Assembly (NCBI GenBank): GCA_024704765.1
Contig: JAKMXF010000321.1
Span: 682,001 to 746,000 of the forward strand
Direction: 5' to 3'
Length of the DNA: 64,000 nucleotides
Source of the DNA: Oopsacas minuta
Lineage: Eukaryota > Porifera > Hexactinellida > Lyssacinosida > Leucopsacidae
Below, piece after piece: positions 20,191-30,439 of the stretch. Numbering within the stretch: the first letter of the stretch is position 1; every line of letters begins with the position of its first letter. A program made the translations under genes and the position numbers. Under the pieces are notes generated by a model. That model was not told the DNA's origin. It did not search any database and saw nothing but the letters and a program-made list of their open reading frames with translations.

Positions 20191-21507
20191 ATGGTATCTA
20201 CGAATCAACTGCGATACTTCATATTCTTGTCAATATTTTTAATCTTATGGCTTCTGATATTCTTACACTCTTATTACCAAACGAAAGGCAATGAACGAAC
20301 TCTAGACGAAAAGTTGGAGTCTATTGATGACATTTTGAATGAGAAAATACAAGAAAATTTAGCTGAAATATTAGAAAAATGGTCAAACACTGAGGTAAGA
20401 TTACAACAAGTAGAAGAGAAGCTAGGTAATATAAAGTTAGATGAAATAGAGGTTGTCGTATCTCACACCAAAGAAGCGAAGAGAACTATTACATACTTAC
20501 ATAAAATAGCTATACTAATAATAGCCTGTAATAGAGTAGAAGTGAAATCTATCATACAACAGACTTTGGAATACTCACAAGATAGAGAAACATTCCCTCT
20601 GTTTGTGAGTCAGGATTGTGGAGACGTGGCTACCAAACGGGTTATCCTAGAGTTCAAATCTCAGCTCACATACTTAGAGCACAATAACAAGACACAGATT
20701 GAAGTAGGACCTAGAGAGACACACATGATTGGCTACTATAAGATATCACGACATTACAAATGGGCTATTGATCAAGTATTCGCATACAACAGTGAAATAG
20801 ATAGTTTAGTAATCCTTGAAGATGATATGATTATTAGTTTTGACTTTTTCGATTACTTCAAGTCCATGCGGCCTCTGCTAGACATTGATACAACTGTGTG
20901 GTGTATTAGTGCATGGAATGACAATGGTAAAGTAGAACTAGCTCACGATAACTCTCTCTTCTACAGAACTGATTTTATGCCTGGCCTTGGTTGGATGTTG
21001 ACTAAGAATGTTTGGAATGAATTGCGTGTGAAATGGCCTCCAGCATTTTGGGATGATTGGATGCGAGGAGATGAAATACGAAAGAATCGAGTATGTATTC
21101 GCCCTGAAGTATCACGTACCAAACTCTACGTGCAGAAAGGAGTATCTGGCGGTTTATTCTTTGATAGATTCTACAAGTATTGGGCACTCAATGATAAGGA
21201 ATTTGATTTTAATTCATTTGATATCAATTCACTAGCAAAAGTAACATATGATCATAATTATTTCCTGGTATTAAGAAATGCAAAAACAGTATCAGCTGAT
21301 GAGATAGTAAATAACAATCTGGAAGCTAATGTCCAATACAAAATACTCTACAAAGATTATCAAGAATATAAACGACTAGCTAACAGGTTTGGACTGATGG
21401 ATGATGAGCGAGGTGGAGTATTGAGGACTGCTTACCATGGTGCTGTTACATTCTACTATGTTAATAAGTATGTACATTTAGTGCCGGCTGAACTGTTGAA
21501 ATCTTAA
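20191..21507 (+). CDS. MGAT1: Alpha-1,3-mannosyl-glycoprotein 2-beta-N-acetylglucosaminyltransferase (GnT-I, GT13)
   Basis: 438 residues. A short cytosolic tail, a signal anchor at about 8-29 (YFIFLSIFLILWLLIFLH) and a coiled stem to about 100 give a type II Golgi topology. The catalytic domain begins with IAILIIACNRVEV. The metal-binding LEDDM is at about 209-213, very near the EDD position in mammalian GnT-I, followed by CISAWNDNG, PGLGWMLTKNVWNEL and FWDDWMR. The enzyme adds the first GlcNAc to Man5GlcNAc2 and starts hybrid and complex N-glycans. Length matches the family (about 445). An AATAAA lies 29 bp after the stop. Single exon. Confidence 0.93.
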   Translation: MVSTNQLRYFIFLSIFLILWLLIFLHSYYQTKGNERTLDEKLESIDDILNEKIQENLAEILEKWSNTEVRLQQVEEKLGNIKLDEIEVVVSHTKEAKRTITYLHKIAILIIACNRVEVKSIIQQTLEYSQDRETFPLFVSQDCGDVATKRVILEFKSQLTYLEHNNKTQIEVGPRETHMIGYYKISRHYKWAIDQVFAYNSEIDSLVILEDDMIISFDFFDYFKSMRPLLDIDTTVWCISAWNDNGKVELAHDNSLFYRTDFMPGLGWMLTKNVWNELRVKWPPAFWDDWMRGDEIRKNRVCIRPEVSRTKLYVQKGVSGGLFFDRFYKYWALNDKEFDFNSFDINSLAKVTYDHNYFLVLRNAKTVSADEIVNNNLEANVQYKILYKDYQEYKRLANRFGLMDDERGGVLRTAYHGAVTFYYVNKYVHLVPAELLKS

Positions 21508-21535
21508 TTCTATTTTATTAATGTGTTTGGTTTTT

Positions 21536-21541
21536 AATAAA
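21536..21541 (+). terminator. Polyadenylation signal AATAAA after MGAT1
   Basis: Canonical hexamer shortly after the MGAT1 stop; position and sequence fit a cleavage signal. Confidence 0.6.
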
Positions 21542-21825
21542 GACAATGTCCTTAGTAATATTTAAAACTGACGCCTGCGAAATAATCATATAATAGTCTA
21601 TAATAATATATTCAACGTTGACTATGCAAGCTATTTCTAGCATAGATTCCCCCACTTTATTCAAACAATGGATTAGCTCTATAGCAAACTATTTCCAATG
21701 AATATTGAAAGCTGATCTCCTCCATCTATTTTCTATCAATGTAATATATGCTCAGTATATCTACTAAAATTCCTATAGAAATGAATAGTAATTACTTATA
21801 AACTGTAATATCAATTATTTTGACA
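21542..21825. other. Short intergenic region, nothing seen
   Basis: AT-rich spacer between MGAT1 and the TRAF gene. Confidence 0.5.
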
Positions 21826-23241
21826 ATGGCATCTAAGAACAAACGCAATTCTTCTAATATCTACCAAGAGAACTTGGTAGAAGATGACATTGATGAATTA
21901 TTGTACCTCAAAACAAGGCACGGATATGGTGGATACAATCCTAACTACTTCTTTAATGAACCGAGTTCTAGCAAGAGAATACCTGTATGTTCAAGTTGTA
22001 GCGGAATTGTACGAGAATCGCAAAGAGTTGTGGAATGTGACCATATCTTTTGTAAAAAATGTCTCGACAATCTGGCCAGCTGTCCAGAGGATGGTTTGGT
22101 ATTCCTGGATATTAAGATAGAGAAAATGAAGCAAACTGACAAACATATTCTACAAAGGAAAATACATTGTCCATTGGCTGGAAGGAACTGTGATTGGAGA
22201 GGGAAACTCAGTGAACTTGATGGTCACATAAAAAGATGTCTCTTCATCCAAATAAAATGTCAAAACGGTTGTCCTATAGTGTATGCTCGAACAGAACACG
22301 AGAGTCATGAGTCTTCTTGTACAGCGAAGCAACAAGAATGCAGATACTGTGGGAAAATAATGGTTGGGAGGGAATTGATCGTTCATGAAAGTAGAGAGTG
22401 TCCTGAAACACCAATGGAATGTCCATACCATTGTGCTAATGGAGTTATCACGAGGAAGGAATACGAACAACATATAAATGAGAATTGTCCGGCAATGATA
22501 ATACAATGTCCCTTCTTAAAATATGGTTGTTACACTGCACTAACGAAAGTGGAAATGAACTTGCATGTAGAGAAAGATCAGGCAAGGCATCTAGGATATG
22601 TTTGTGATAAAGTTACTCAGTTAGAAAATGAGAATGAGCTTGCTGTCAGAAAGATAGACGAACTTTCCTCAGAGTCTGAAGCTCAAAAATCCTTTAACGA
22701 ACAAATGCAGTATGAATTGGACTCACTCAATGAGAAAATGTTAATACTCTCTCTCAACTCAACCACTATACTACAAGATGCAGCCTCTTCTATCGGAGTA
22801 TTAACCTGGCACGTACCGGCTATTAAAACTCGCTGGAGTAAAAATGAACTTAAATTAACCAGCAAGCCTCTTTACTCCGGACCCAAGGGCTACAAGTTTG
22901 TGATGGAGATTGACTGTTGCGAGAGAGATAACACTAACTACTTGTCAGTATACGTGAGGCCAATGAGAGGTGTATTCGATCTTATGTTAATCTGGCCATT
23001 CACTGGTGAATTCGTTTTCTATGTTTTGAATCAATTTGATGATAGCAACCATTTCAGTAAATCTCTTATACTCAATGAGAAGCTTCATTTTGATCGAGTA
23101 GAACAAGATCCATCAGCTGACAGACTGGGTATTGAGGATTTCATATCAGATTCTGAAATATACTCTTACTCTAGGTATGGTGGAGTGTATTTGAGAATTG
23201 AAATTATTCCTAAGTTTGTTATCCCTCTCTGGTTAATTTAG
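21826..23241 (+). CDS. TRAF-type adaptor / E3 ligase (RING, TRAF zinc fingers, coiled coil, MATH)
   Basis: 471 residues from the ATG at 21826 (the reading frame is open slightly upstream without an ATG). A C3HC4-type RING lies at about 55-90 (VCSSCSG...CDHIFCKKCLDNLASCPEDG). Four or so TRAF-type zinc fingers span about 110-250 with paired CxxxC/HxxxC motifs, followed by a short coiled coil at about 260-305 and a C-terminal MATH/TRAF-C domain at about 320-471 (GVLTWHVPAIKTRW, FVMEIDCCERDN). TRAFs oligomerise under TNF/IL-1/Toll-type receptors and ligate ubiquitin (K63-linked in the TRAF6 group). The order RING-Zn-CC-MATH fits TRAF2/3/5/6-type proteins; I cannot assign a subtype. Single exon. 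Confidence 0.92.
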   Translation: MASKNKRNSSNIYQENLVEDDIDELLYLKTRHGYGGYNPNYFFNEPSSSKRIPVCSSCSGIVRESQRVVECDHIFCKKCLDNLASCPEDGLVFLDIKIEKMKQTDKHILQRKIHCPLAGRNCDWRGKLSELDGHIKRCLFIQIKCQNGCPIVYARTEHESHESSCTAKQQECRYCGKIMVGRELIVHESRECPETPMECPYHCANGVITRKEYEQHINENCPAMIIQCPFLKYGCYTALTKVEMNLHVEKDQARHLGYVCDKVTQLENENELAVRKIDELSSESEAQKSFNEQMQYELDSLNEKMLILSLNSTTILQDAASSIGVLTWHVPAIKTRWSKNELKLTSKPLYSGPKGYKFVMEIDCCERDNTNYLSVYVRPMRGVFDLMLIWPFTGEFVFYVLNQFDDSNHFSKSLILNEKLHFDRVEQDPSADRLGIEDFISDSEIYSYSRYGGVYLRIEIIPKFVIPLWLI

Positions 23242-24581
23242 TATAGTTTGTTAATTATAATCATACTATCGTATTTACACACAATATTCTCCATAGTCTA
23301 TTTATTTATATATTGGTCGTTTCTTTAATTGTTAGTATTCTTAAAATAATATGTTTATACTTATATTATAGGCCATGTTATTTGGAAGTGTTTCAGCTCA
23401 ACCGCTCGGCTCCGTCTGCATAAGTTAACCTGCAGCATGAATATTATCATTATTCGAATTATTGTCAATATTTCACCATGTTCTCACTTCTCAGTGAAAT
23501 TCAACTACACAATATCTATGTCATCGTCCAATTTGAGTATCCGCCAGATACTCAATTTGGACGGTAATATCTATAGTATAAAACGCGATTTATCTGTATG
23601 CGTATACGTATATATGTTTTTGTGTCCAGAATTGATTGAAAAACTGGAAGACCCCCAGGGCTGATTTTTGGTATACAGGGGTATTTTGGGCCTGGCTCGG
23701 ACATGTTCGAGTCTTGGACGAAAATTCACACCTATGACGAAATTATGATGTCATTGTCACCTTTATGGATTTTCGAAAATCATATTATTAACCATTGCTC
23801 AGCCAATATACATGATAGAAGTTTGAAATTTGAATCACAGATACCCCTCAATATGCCACACGTTCTGATATCATGATTCTGGCCAAATGCAAACTTATCA
23901 TGGAGTTATTACGTCATCATGACTTCAAAAATCACAATTTCACAATTTAATAATACATACTACTCGATGCACGAATTGCACAGATTACTATCCAAAAGCG
24001 ACGTAGAAGCTCCAGTATCACCACATAAGGCCTTTAAATGGAGTTTGGGTGGACCATAGATAATAAAATATTATAACTTTGGATATTCTGTGAATTCGAG
24101 GCACGTAGTGCTGAGTATATTCTATCGCGTAGCGACCAATAACGCTATAAAATTTAACTTTTGATACTTAAGCAAACCTGGAACACTAGGCTGTCGCACA
24201 GCGCTAGTATTTACTAACACGCTTAATTAATTATAATATTTGGAAGTAAAGTAATTGAATTTTTCCGATGAATTGGCCTTTGTATTATGATGACGTCATA
24301 AATGAAGAATGACAATGAAATCCTGCCCATTCGAATACTTAGGTGGACATGGACAGGGAGCTGAAACAAGTTTCTCATTACCAGAGGCTTAAACTTTATT
24401 TAATTAATACAAGACTAAGTAATTTATCTTAGAGGAATTTGATATACTTAAATGAGTTAAATCTGGTGGTTATAGTTATTTATTACATTTGTATGTACAC
24501 TATTCGGTCTTGTATTACAAATACGACAAATTCTCTATGTAATATTCTAATATTATCGAAGTGAAGAGAATACTACACAGC
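23242..24581. other. Intergenic, probable unclassified repeat at 23640-24230
   Basis: No gene seen. The segment 23640-24230 is less AT-rich than its surroundings and contains many CG dinucleotides (GCGTAGCGACC, GTCGCACAGCGC), like an old interspersed repeat. 23533-23562 holds a small palindrome (TCCAATTTGAGTAT...ATACTCAATTTGGA). Confidence 0.4.
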
Positions 24582-25865
24582 ATGGCTAGTGTAGAAGTGA
24601 AGAGAAACTTTGTTCAACAACTAAAAGAGAGTCGTCAGAAGATACAAGACAGCTTCAAGAGGTCACATGAATCTCTACAAGCCAGAGAGAGTAACCTCCT
24701 CTCTTTGATTGATCAAATTGAGAAAGATTACAATAGCAAAGCTCACAAAATGAATAAATTAGTAGAAGCATTGAATCATAATAAATTAATGACATTAGAT
24801 ACTCTGACAGATAATGAGCTTAGTGAAACTCATCAAATAATTTGTTCAGCTATTGACAAAAAGATTACAGAACTTACAGCAGAGATAGACAGCAGAGATA
24901 GACAGCAGTATTGAGTTCGAGTGGGACGATCAATTTGAGGCTGAATTCAACATCTAGGAAGTATTAAGCTTAATGGACAGACTAATAAATCACATACAGA
25001 TACCTTCCCTCCTCAAGTGAAGCCTGTTGTACCTAATTACAAGAGTAAACAGCTGCCTACTGCTTACTCCTGCAAGAAGTCAAATTATCAGAAATCTTCA
25101 GGAGAACTGAACGATGCTAGAAGTGTAGCAGTGCATTACTTAACAGGAAACATTTACATAGCTGATGAGAATAACAATCGTGTACAAATATTTACTGGTA
25201 AAGGAGACTATCTATTCATGTTTAGTGAAAATATGAATAATCCTAGAGGAATTTGTATATCTCAGAATAATGTATTTGTTACACAACACAGTGGTAATTG
25301 CATTAATAAGTATGACATAGGAGGGAAACTAATCAAGAATGTTGGTAGTAGAGGGAAAGGAAAAATTCAATTCAATGAACCATACGGTATAGATGTCTCT
25401 GACAGAAATAGCAATATCTATGTATATGATTCGAATAATAAACGAGTTAAAATCCTTACAGAAGAACTAAATTTCCATTCCATACTAGGAGAAGGCTTGC
25501 TTAGCTATCCACTTGATGTTAAGGTTACAAGAGACAGAGTAATAGTAATAGATGATAGTGATCCGTGTATGTTTGTATTCAATTCAGATCATGTCCTAAC
25601 AAACAGAATGATAACAAAAGGTGTTGGTAAACAAACAAACTTTCCAATATGTTTTGACATAGACAGAGAATACAACATCATTATGAGTGACTATTATAAT
25701 CATTGTGTGTGTATATTCAATCAGAAGGGAGAACAGATACACAAGTTTGGTAAGGAAGGTCAGGGTATCGGGGAGTTCTATCATCCATATGGAATAGCAT
25801 TAGATAACGCAGGACACATTATAGTTGTGTGTCAGAAGGACAATAATTGTCTACAATTCTTTTGA
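24582..25865 (+). pseudogene. Coiled-coil plus NHL-repeat gene, frame-broken
   Basis: The ATG at 24582 opens a coiled coil of about 110 residues (MASVEVKRNFVQQL...), stopped by TGA at 24912-24914. The next stretch reads sensibly one frame over as DSSIEFEWDDQFEAEF. The original frame resumes as HLGSIKLNGQ and runs into about 280 residues of beta-propeller NHL repeats (25100-25865: GNIYIADENNNRVQIF, FNEPYGIDVSD, GEFYHPYGIALDN). The first shift is explained by a 13-bp tandem duplication, CAGAGATAGACAG at 24880-24892 and 24893-24905. A second indel near 24945-24955 restores the frame. The layout is that of TRIM/B-box-less coiled-coil NHL proteins, which bind RNA or protein partners. It could be a pseudogene, a recent allele or an assembly error; both halves are otherwise well preserved. 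Confidence 0.75.
24880..24905 (+). repeat. 13-bp tandem duplication causing a frameshift
   Basis: Two exact head-to-tail copies of CAGAGATAGACAG. Deleting one copy joins TAEIDSS to IEFEWDDQFE without a stop. Confidence 0.9.
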
Positions 25866-26799
25866 TGACATAATGTAGTAGTAGACAAGAATTACTGATA
25901 GATACTGTGTTCTTACTTTTCATTTGTCTCTATTTACTAATAGATATTCTAATATATAATATACTATTAAGCTATGTTAGTATGTTACTTTAATGTATCA
26001 CCCAAGTAGTCGGGGCGTTTACTCGATGCAGGAGTTTACGAATACTAAAATAGGATCAAAATTCTCTATCAAGATTTCGTATTAACCGAATACTGCCGGA
26101 CAAATGACGTCAAAAAAAGGTGATAAAATAGGTAAAAAGAAGTGATTGTAAGTAATTGAAAGGGAAATGAAGAGGAGTAAAGAAGTGAATTAAAGTATAA
26201 TCAGCATTTGAATTCAAGGTTGTAGGAGTGCTAATTAGACTAAAATATTGCTTCTTATTCTAGATTAAAATTAATATAATTTCACCAAAATGTAACTATA
26301 GTACAGTTGGCGTATTTCGTTATTAATACGCGGATTTACTATTATGAGCACAATTAGCTATAGAATATGCACTCTATTTACATGAATATAAGTTGCTAAT
26401 AGGCTAATAGGCGAACACCAGTGCAATTCCTAAACGTTAACTACGATGGCTCTCAGTTAATGTCAACTTTGTATGTGAAAAATCAATATTTTTCAATGAA
26501 CTTAATTCGATCATTACTAATCCGTGTAAGGATTGGACGGTCCCCTGGTGTTCATATTCCTGAGAGTCCACTGAATTTTGTATCCATATATAAATGTCCC
26601 GAAAACTTCACACTACAAGGAGTAAAATGCTTTCTAATATACACAAATAAAGACGATCTAATCACATATAATATTTCAAAAGTTTTGATAAAGAATATTT
26701 CCTGAAATAAATTCAAAAAGCAACCAAAAAATCTACAAACTATTTAAGAATTTTCAAAGCTTAAAATGTTCTAAATAAATATATACACACGAAAACTAT
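25866..26799. other. Intergenic, no supported gene
   Basis: Convergent spacer between the NHL gene and the PIK3R5-like gene. A 94-codon frame at 26421-26705 shows no domain or composition signature. Confidence 0.5.
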
Positions 26800-29700
26800 T
26801 CATAGATCGACAGGCCAGAATGTCATAAATGGAACGGATAATTCTTCCAGTAACTGAGTAGGTCCCTTGTCCATGCCTTTCATATCCATTCTTGTAGGTC
26901 TAATAATAAGATGAGTTATATTAGCTTGTGGATTCTCTTTATCGATTGAAACCACAAAACTCTCTTTCTCCATCGCTTCTATTACAACCTGTTTCACATA
27001 CCAACCGTGCCGTTGGTCGCTAGGGCCGTAACGAGGCTTTGACGTGAGACCACCCGCCCCCACTTTCTCCCCTACAACCGCGTGGAGTTGGAAACCTGCT
27101 TCAGCTGGATTAGCAGCCCAGAAATCTCCAGGTTTTGGAATATTACTCGCTTTTAACACAAAATATCTTTGAAAAGGGACATCTATTTGTGAGTATGGAG
27201 TACCGTCAATCTGTATAGCATGAAGAGATAATCTTACAGAAGCTGGCTTAGGTATTGTACCGACTTGAGTTACCTTCTGACCAATCTCCCGTGTTATCAT
27301 CTCTAATCTATGACACATAACTGATTCAATACGTTTACCACGTGCATCTATCATATCTACATAGTAGTTACGTATTAACATTGGTCGTGTAGCACTACGT
27401 GTAAAGTTAATAACAGTATCACGGATAATTTGAATAGGAGAGGGAGGGAGAGGGATTCCTTTAGGCTCTCCTCGTTTCTTGAGCCTCATCTTCTCGGGGT
27501 CTCCAGAATCATCCACGTTCAAATGAAATTGCGGATATAATTGTAACGCGCACTGTATAGGGAGTGTGACGAAATTCTCATGCCAACCATCTAGATGACC
27601 CAACAAACGTCCCATCCAGATATCTCCCCCTCTAGTTGGCTGATTTTCATAAAAATATTGTGTAAGAGGATCTTGTAGCTGACTTATATCGATGTTACTC
27701 GTTAACAGCTGGGCCTCGCCTCCACTCACTGTATCTGCATTAGAAAGAGGTATATAGTAGAACACAACATTAATATCCGACATCTGATGTTTAGGCTGTA
27801 CATGGAGATATTTCTTAATAATCATCGCTACAGATTTATCATCTCCTGCTATTACAAGTTTCAAAACAGCTCTACCCTCTCTGAGTTCTTTTGCTAAAAT
27901 TCCGCGTTTCGACTTTGGGACATTTTTCTGTTTCGCACTCATAATGTTACCGAGTATATCCACGTAAATGACGTCATCATTATCAACTTCATCATCTGCA
28001 CCCGGTTCTTCCCCGGGGCTTGTGGGCTCCTTGCTGGGCTTATTTGACAAGGAACCATCCCTTTTGTTCCTCTGGAATGTTTTGATTTTCTCAGACATAG
28101 TAGTTTGTCTAGGAGCTGGCTCTACTTTGCTGTCACTGCCAACTCTGTGGATAGGAGGGAATACATTATCCAAATTGAAGGAATCCTTGTTATTATAATT
28201 TTCAACATTTGATGATATAGGTCTTACTCCTCTTCCTGCTTTCCCACGACTACTATTGCGAACATTCGCACCACCGTCTTGCAGTATACTGTCTATTATG
28301 TCCTCAGGGGATTGAGGGTCCATTAGAGAGTTCAGGAACTTTACAGTTATGGGTGTGTCCGGGAGACTGTCAGTATTGAGCCCTACAAAAGGTATGGGGG
28401 TAGGACTATCTGTAACATCGGCGATAGTATCAATCTTATCATCAGGATTCTTCTCATTAAAGAATTCTATCATTTTAGTTAAGAGATTAATCAAATGTTT
28501 GTTGAGTATTTCCTGTGAGTCTAATTGTCCAGCAAACAGTACTTCATGTGTGTTGTTAATAAGTTCAGATAGCCAGCTATCTAATGTATCGCTTCCTGCG
28601 GTTCTTAGTATCCTATCCAGTAATGTTAAGTCAATATTAATTCCTAGTATTGATACGAATGCTCGTTTCAAAATATGAATCTTAACAGCGCTTTCGTTCT
28701 TGTCAGCTTTTTTGAAACTTTCTCTGAATGATAGAGCCTGGGGCGCTGCGTAATCTATAAGCAGATATGTACGCTCGTATGTATTAATGGTACTGTCTTT
28801 AACTTGTAAGTTATACTCACTTAACATTCTGTTTCTGTAAGAAAATCCTGGACAAATACGTTCAGCATCAATAAAGTTAAGAATATCTCTAGCAAAATAA
28901 CAGTAGGGAACAGGCCATAGAAAGAATGCATAGACTGTCTGGTAAGCTTGATCCAATATCTTACTACTGACCGAAGGAGCCCTGATAACAAATTCTTTGA
29001 ATAGTTGTAAATACGGGAGTAACTGTTCTCTGTCATCCATCCTAGTAGGAGGCTGTAATGTCTCAATCATCCGTATTTCCTCTTTTGTTATATCAGCTAG
29101 CGCCTGAAGGACAATCGTAATTGCTGTGACGTAATTGACTGGATTCAATTCTAGGACTGATAGCAATTTGATAAGACATAGAGAGTCAGAAACTGGAATG
29201 GTTAGACAAAGAGAAGGCGAGAAATCTGGGAATTTATCTCTCATGCCTCTATTCTTCTTCTCAGCGCATTGTTTGATTAGAGTATCAATTTGTTTTTGGA
29301 CATTATTCTTAGATTGATCTAGCGTTCCCTTACGTAGTAATTTGGGCACATCAAGAGTGTCAATGCCTCCGAACAAAGATATGGTTTTCAACTCGAAATC
29401 TAACAATTTAGAATCTCTAGCTATTTTCCAACGTGAGATTAGTGTACCAATCTGCCCTATATTGTAATCAGGATAGAAAGTGACCACAAAATGTAAGGTA
29501 AGTAGAAGTCTAGATCGTAGTATCACTACCTCTTTAGGATCAGGAAGATATACGGTAGTCTTTTTCTTTTTATCTTTCTCTTTCTCCTTCACTAGGGCTG
29601 TTGTCCACGCATCAAAGTTAGCTTTAGTATCACATTTGAGTATTAATGCGTCATAAATATCCGGTAATGACTTAGTAATCGGTACACTATCTACAGTTAT

Positions 29701-29868
29701 GATACGACATAAAATGGACATTATATAGGCAGTGAGTTGATCCTTGTCATTCAGCAGGTCTGTCCAGAATCTCTTTGATTCTTCATAGTTTTGTTTCTTG
29801 TTATTGAAATAGATAAAATCATTGAAAACTCCGAATAATTCTTTTAGTTTACCTTCGTTAAGAGCCAT
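26800..29868 (-). CDS. PIK3R5: PI3K gamma-type regulatory subunit (p101-like), single exon
   Basis: 1022 residues, ATG at 29866-29868. The N-terminal helical region (about 1-480) resembles the p101 scaffold. The middle (about 530-640) is low-complexity, with a run of Asp/Glu at DDEVDNDDV. The C-terminal region from about 640 has VLKLVIAGDDKSVAMIIKKYL, then VVFYYIPLS and GRLLGHLDGWHENFV; this matches the p101 pattern of a GDD-containing strand, a YYIP strand and a GR.D.W...V block. p101/p84 subunits couple the catalytic p110-gamma to G-beta-gamma released by GPCRs at the plasma membrane. It is longer than mammalian p101 (about 880). A 7TM gene lies in the same window, but no functional link is implied. 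Residual doubt is mainly between p101 and p84 types. Confidence 0.75.
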   Translation of the reverse strand: MALNEGKLKELFGVFNDFIYFNNKKQNYEESKRFWTDLLNDKDQLTAYIMSILCRIITVDSVPITKSLPDIYDALILKCDTKANFDAWTTALVKEKEKDKKKKTTVYLPDPKEVVILRSRLLLTLHFVVTFYPDYNIGQIGTLISRWKIARDSKLLDFELKTISLFGGIDTLDVPKLLRKGTLDQSKNNVQKQIDTLIKQCAEKKNRGMRDKFPDFSPSLCLTIPVSDSLCLIKLLSVLELNPVNYVTAITIVLQALADITKEEIRMIETLQPPTRMDDREQLLPYLQLFKEFVIRAPSVSSKILDQAYQTVYAFFLWPVPYCYFARDILNFIDAERICPGFSYRNRMLSEYNLQVKDSTINTYERTYLLIDYAAPQALSFRESFKKADKNESAVKIHILKRAFVSILGINIDLTLLDRILRTAGSDTLDSWLSELINNTHEVLFAGQLDSQEILNKHLINLLTKMIEFFNEKNPDDKIDTIADVTDSPTPIPFVGLNTDSLPDTPITVKFLNSLMDPQSPEDIIDSILQDGGANVRNSSRGKAGRGVRPISSNVENYNNKDSFNLDNVFPPIHRVGSDSKVEPAPRQTTMSEKIKTFQRNKRDGSLSNKPSKEPTSPGEEPGADDEVDNDDVIYVDILGNIMSAKQKNVPKSKRGILAKELREGRAVLKLVIAGDDKSVAMIIKKYLHVQPKHQMSDINVVFYYIPLSNADTVSGGEAQLLTSNIDISQLQDPLTQYFYENQPTRGGDIWMGRLLGHLDGWHENFVTLPIQCALQLYPQFHLNVDDSGDPEKMRLKKRGEPKGIPLPPSPIQIIRDTVINFTRSATRPMLIRNYYVDMIDARGKRIESVMCHRLEMITREIGQKVTQVGTIPKPASVRLSLHAIQIDGTPYSQIDVPFQRYFVLKASNIPKPGDFWAANPAEAGFQLHAVVGEKVGAGGLTSKPRYGPSDQRHGWYVKQVVIEAMEKESFVVSIDKENPQANITHLIIRPTRMDMKGMDKGPTQLLEELSVPFMTFWPVDL

Positions 29869-30439
29869 CTAATAATTGTATCTAGATTATAGTTAGTGGG
29901 TAAGATTTGGCGATGAGAATGTGTAAGGTGAATATCAGACATTCCATTATTATATCGATATATCGACTTATTTCTATCTTTAGAAACATCTGACGGATGC
30001 TAAATTTATTAATATAAGGTATAATTATATAATTATACAGCTGCTACATACTGGTGAACAGAAAGATATTTATATTGATTATTTATTCAAAAGATAGTCT
30101 ATAATTTTATCTGTTTCTGCAGACCTCTCTCATAATACCAATTTATGAAACACAGTCCTAGAATCTTTAAGTGAGAGATATACATTTATTAAATATATAC
30201 CCCCAGTTAAATAAAGGCATAAAAGTTACTAACTGTGACGTAGCCTTTTTACGATCTCCGTACACTTAACTTACTAATACTGCTTCAAAACGATTAACCA
30301 GGCTTGTCTTATGGCTACGCTAATGGGTACAAATAATATTAAAATAATTCAAATTAGACTTGAAATCGCATAATTAAAGAATCCAGTAAACAAATAGAAT
30401 TGAGTGTTTACACAATGAATAATGATATATTTATAATTG
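29869..30439. other. Intergenic between PIK3R5-like and the Dicer 3' end
   Basis: Must hold the PIK3R5-like promoter and the Dicer 3' UTR (both genes are on the minus strand). AT-rich; no gene seen. Confidence 0.5.

Noticed and set aside
23437-23664. 75-codon ORF overlapping a palindrome
   Set aside because: Repeat-like sequence and a valine/cysteine-rich chance frame.
26421-26705. 94-codon ORF
   Set aside because: No domain, no related sequence in the window, and AT-rich chance frames of this length are expected.
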